The notes under the pieces were generated by a model. The model made no database searches. It was not told the DNA's origin and saw nothing but the letters and a program-made list of their open reading frames with translations. From Saccoglossus kowalevskii (taxonomy: Eukaryota > Hemichordata > Enteropneusta > Harrimaniidae), in NCBI RefSeq assembly GCF_000003605.2, contig NW_003127421.1, positions 4,390 through 21,427 of the forward strand: a DNA stretch of 17,038 bases. Reading direction: 5' to 3'. How positions within the stretch are numbered: position 1 is the stretch's first letter; the number at the start of each line of letters is the position of its first letter. Position numbers and translations under genes: made by a program. Shown here one piece after another: positions 16,452 to 17,038 of this stretch.

Positions 16452-17038
16452 GATCATGACCGAAATGCACCTGCATATGTACAACACATTGTGCTAAATC
16501 TGAACAAAATCCATCCATGCATGACTGAGATCCGGTTCCGGAATTGTGAAAATATGTGATTTTGATGCATTTTCGGCCTTAAAATGGCCATCATTCCGCT
16601 ATTGTTAAGCAGATCATGAAACAAATGCACATATCTATTTGTGACATGATGTACCATGTGTGTGTGAAGTTTGAACTTGATCAATCCAGACATGTCTTGG
16701 ATACGGATCCAGAACTGAATTCTTTAACAAAATGGCCGCCAGTCGGCCATTTCGAACTTGATCCGAAAAAAAAAAAAGACGTGCATCAAGGTCCTATTAT
16801 GTTTAATGTATGTACCAAATTTGAACAAAATCCATCCATGCATAACTGAGATACGGGTCCGGAATGGTGAAAATGTGCGATTTCAATGCATTTTCGGCCT
16901 TAAAGCGGCCGCCATTTGGCTATCGTTAATGAGATCATGAAACAAATGCACATACATATTTGTGACATGATGTACCTTGTGTGTGTGAAGTTTGAACTTG
17001 ATCAATCCAGACATGTCTCGGATACGGATCCAGAACTG
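16452..17038. repeat. Alternating two-monomer tandem array (about 160 + 160 bp, period 321)
   Basis: The word GATCATGA starts units at 16452, 16612 and 16933. The segment 16612-16932 and the segment from 16933 on are near-identical with a 321-base offset (both hold GTGTGTGTGAAGTTTGAACT and TGATCAATCCAGACATGTCT). The unit is a dimer. Half b (16452-16611 and about 16759-16932) carries AAAATCCATCCATGCAT and TGCATTTTCGGCCTTAAA. Half a (16612 to about 16758 and 16933 to the edge) carries ATGTACC(A/T)TGTGTGTGTGAAG. The array runs off the right edge. Frames at 16454-16693 (-), 16616-16849 (+) and 16758-16940 (+) are repeat-derived. Confidence 0.93.
16730..16752. repeat. Conserved hairpin core of the monomers
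   Basis: AAATGGCCG, then CCAGT, then CGGCCATTT: a perfect 9-bp stem with a 5-base loop. Variant copies lie at about 15259-15283, 15545-15567 and 15131-15153. The stem is the most conserved part of an otherwise variable monomer. Confidence 0.85.

Noticed and set aside
15172-17038. Possible CRISPR-like array
   Set aside because: Units are 120-321 bases, contiguous and diverging, with no short repeat/spacer alternation, and lie in introns of an animal gene.

Overview
The window looks like an AT-rich nuclear region of an animal, most likely a marine invertebrate. The evidence is two spliced metazoan-type genes with GT-AG introns, a decayed LINE, solo LTRs and short interspersed hairpin repeats. 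No tRNA, rRNA, CRISPR array or bacterial-style operon was seen. The species cannot be fixed from the sequence.

Left part (1-4816): a broken, minus-strand non-LTR retrotransposon reverse transcriptase (1 to about 815), then about 1.6 kb with no recognisable gene. Next come two solo LTRs of one family in opposite orientation (2418-3008 minus, 3311-3928 plus) around an AT-rich spacer, and then the 5' flank of the first host gene.

Centre (4817-12909): a complete 12-exon plus-strand gene for a secreted purple acid phosphatase of the ACP7 type. The conceptual protein is 432 residues, with a signal peptide, an N-terminal beta-sandwich domain and all seven metal ligands. Every junction is GT-AG and the phases join exactly. 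Intron 1 carries a third solo LTR of the same family with a perfect 4-bp target duplication. Intron 4 carries a degenerate ~150-bp tandem repeat.

Right part (12910-17038): a 1.4-kb intergenic stretch separates the phosphatase from a convergent minus-strand gene. Only that gene's last two coding exons are in view (16376-16266 and 14574-14305). They encode the C-terminus of a group II chaperonin-like protein, best matched to MKKS/BBS6. Its introns are filled with related ~120-160-bp repeat monomers that carry a conserved small hairpin (core GGCCGCCAGTCGGCC). These include a near-identical 284-bp direct duplication, an element with AGTCCCCGTT inverted ends, and an alternating two-monomer array with a 321-bp period that runs off the right edge.

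The two genes have no obvious functional link (secreted metallophosphatase versus ciliary/BBSome-assembly chaperonin) and are probably just convergent neighbours. The unusual content is in the repeats: the LTR family with TG...TA ends and 4-bp target duplications, a near-palindromic insertion site, and the hairpin-monomer family packed into one gene's introns. No clearly new multi-gene system is visible.
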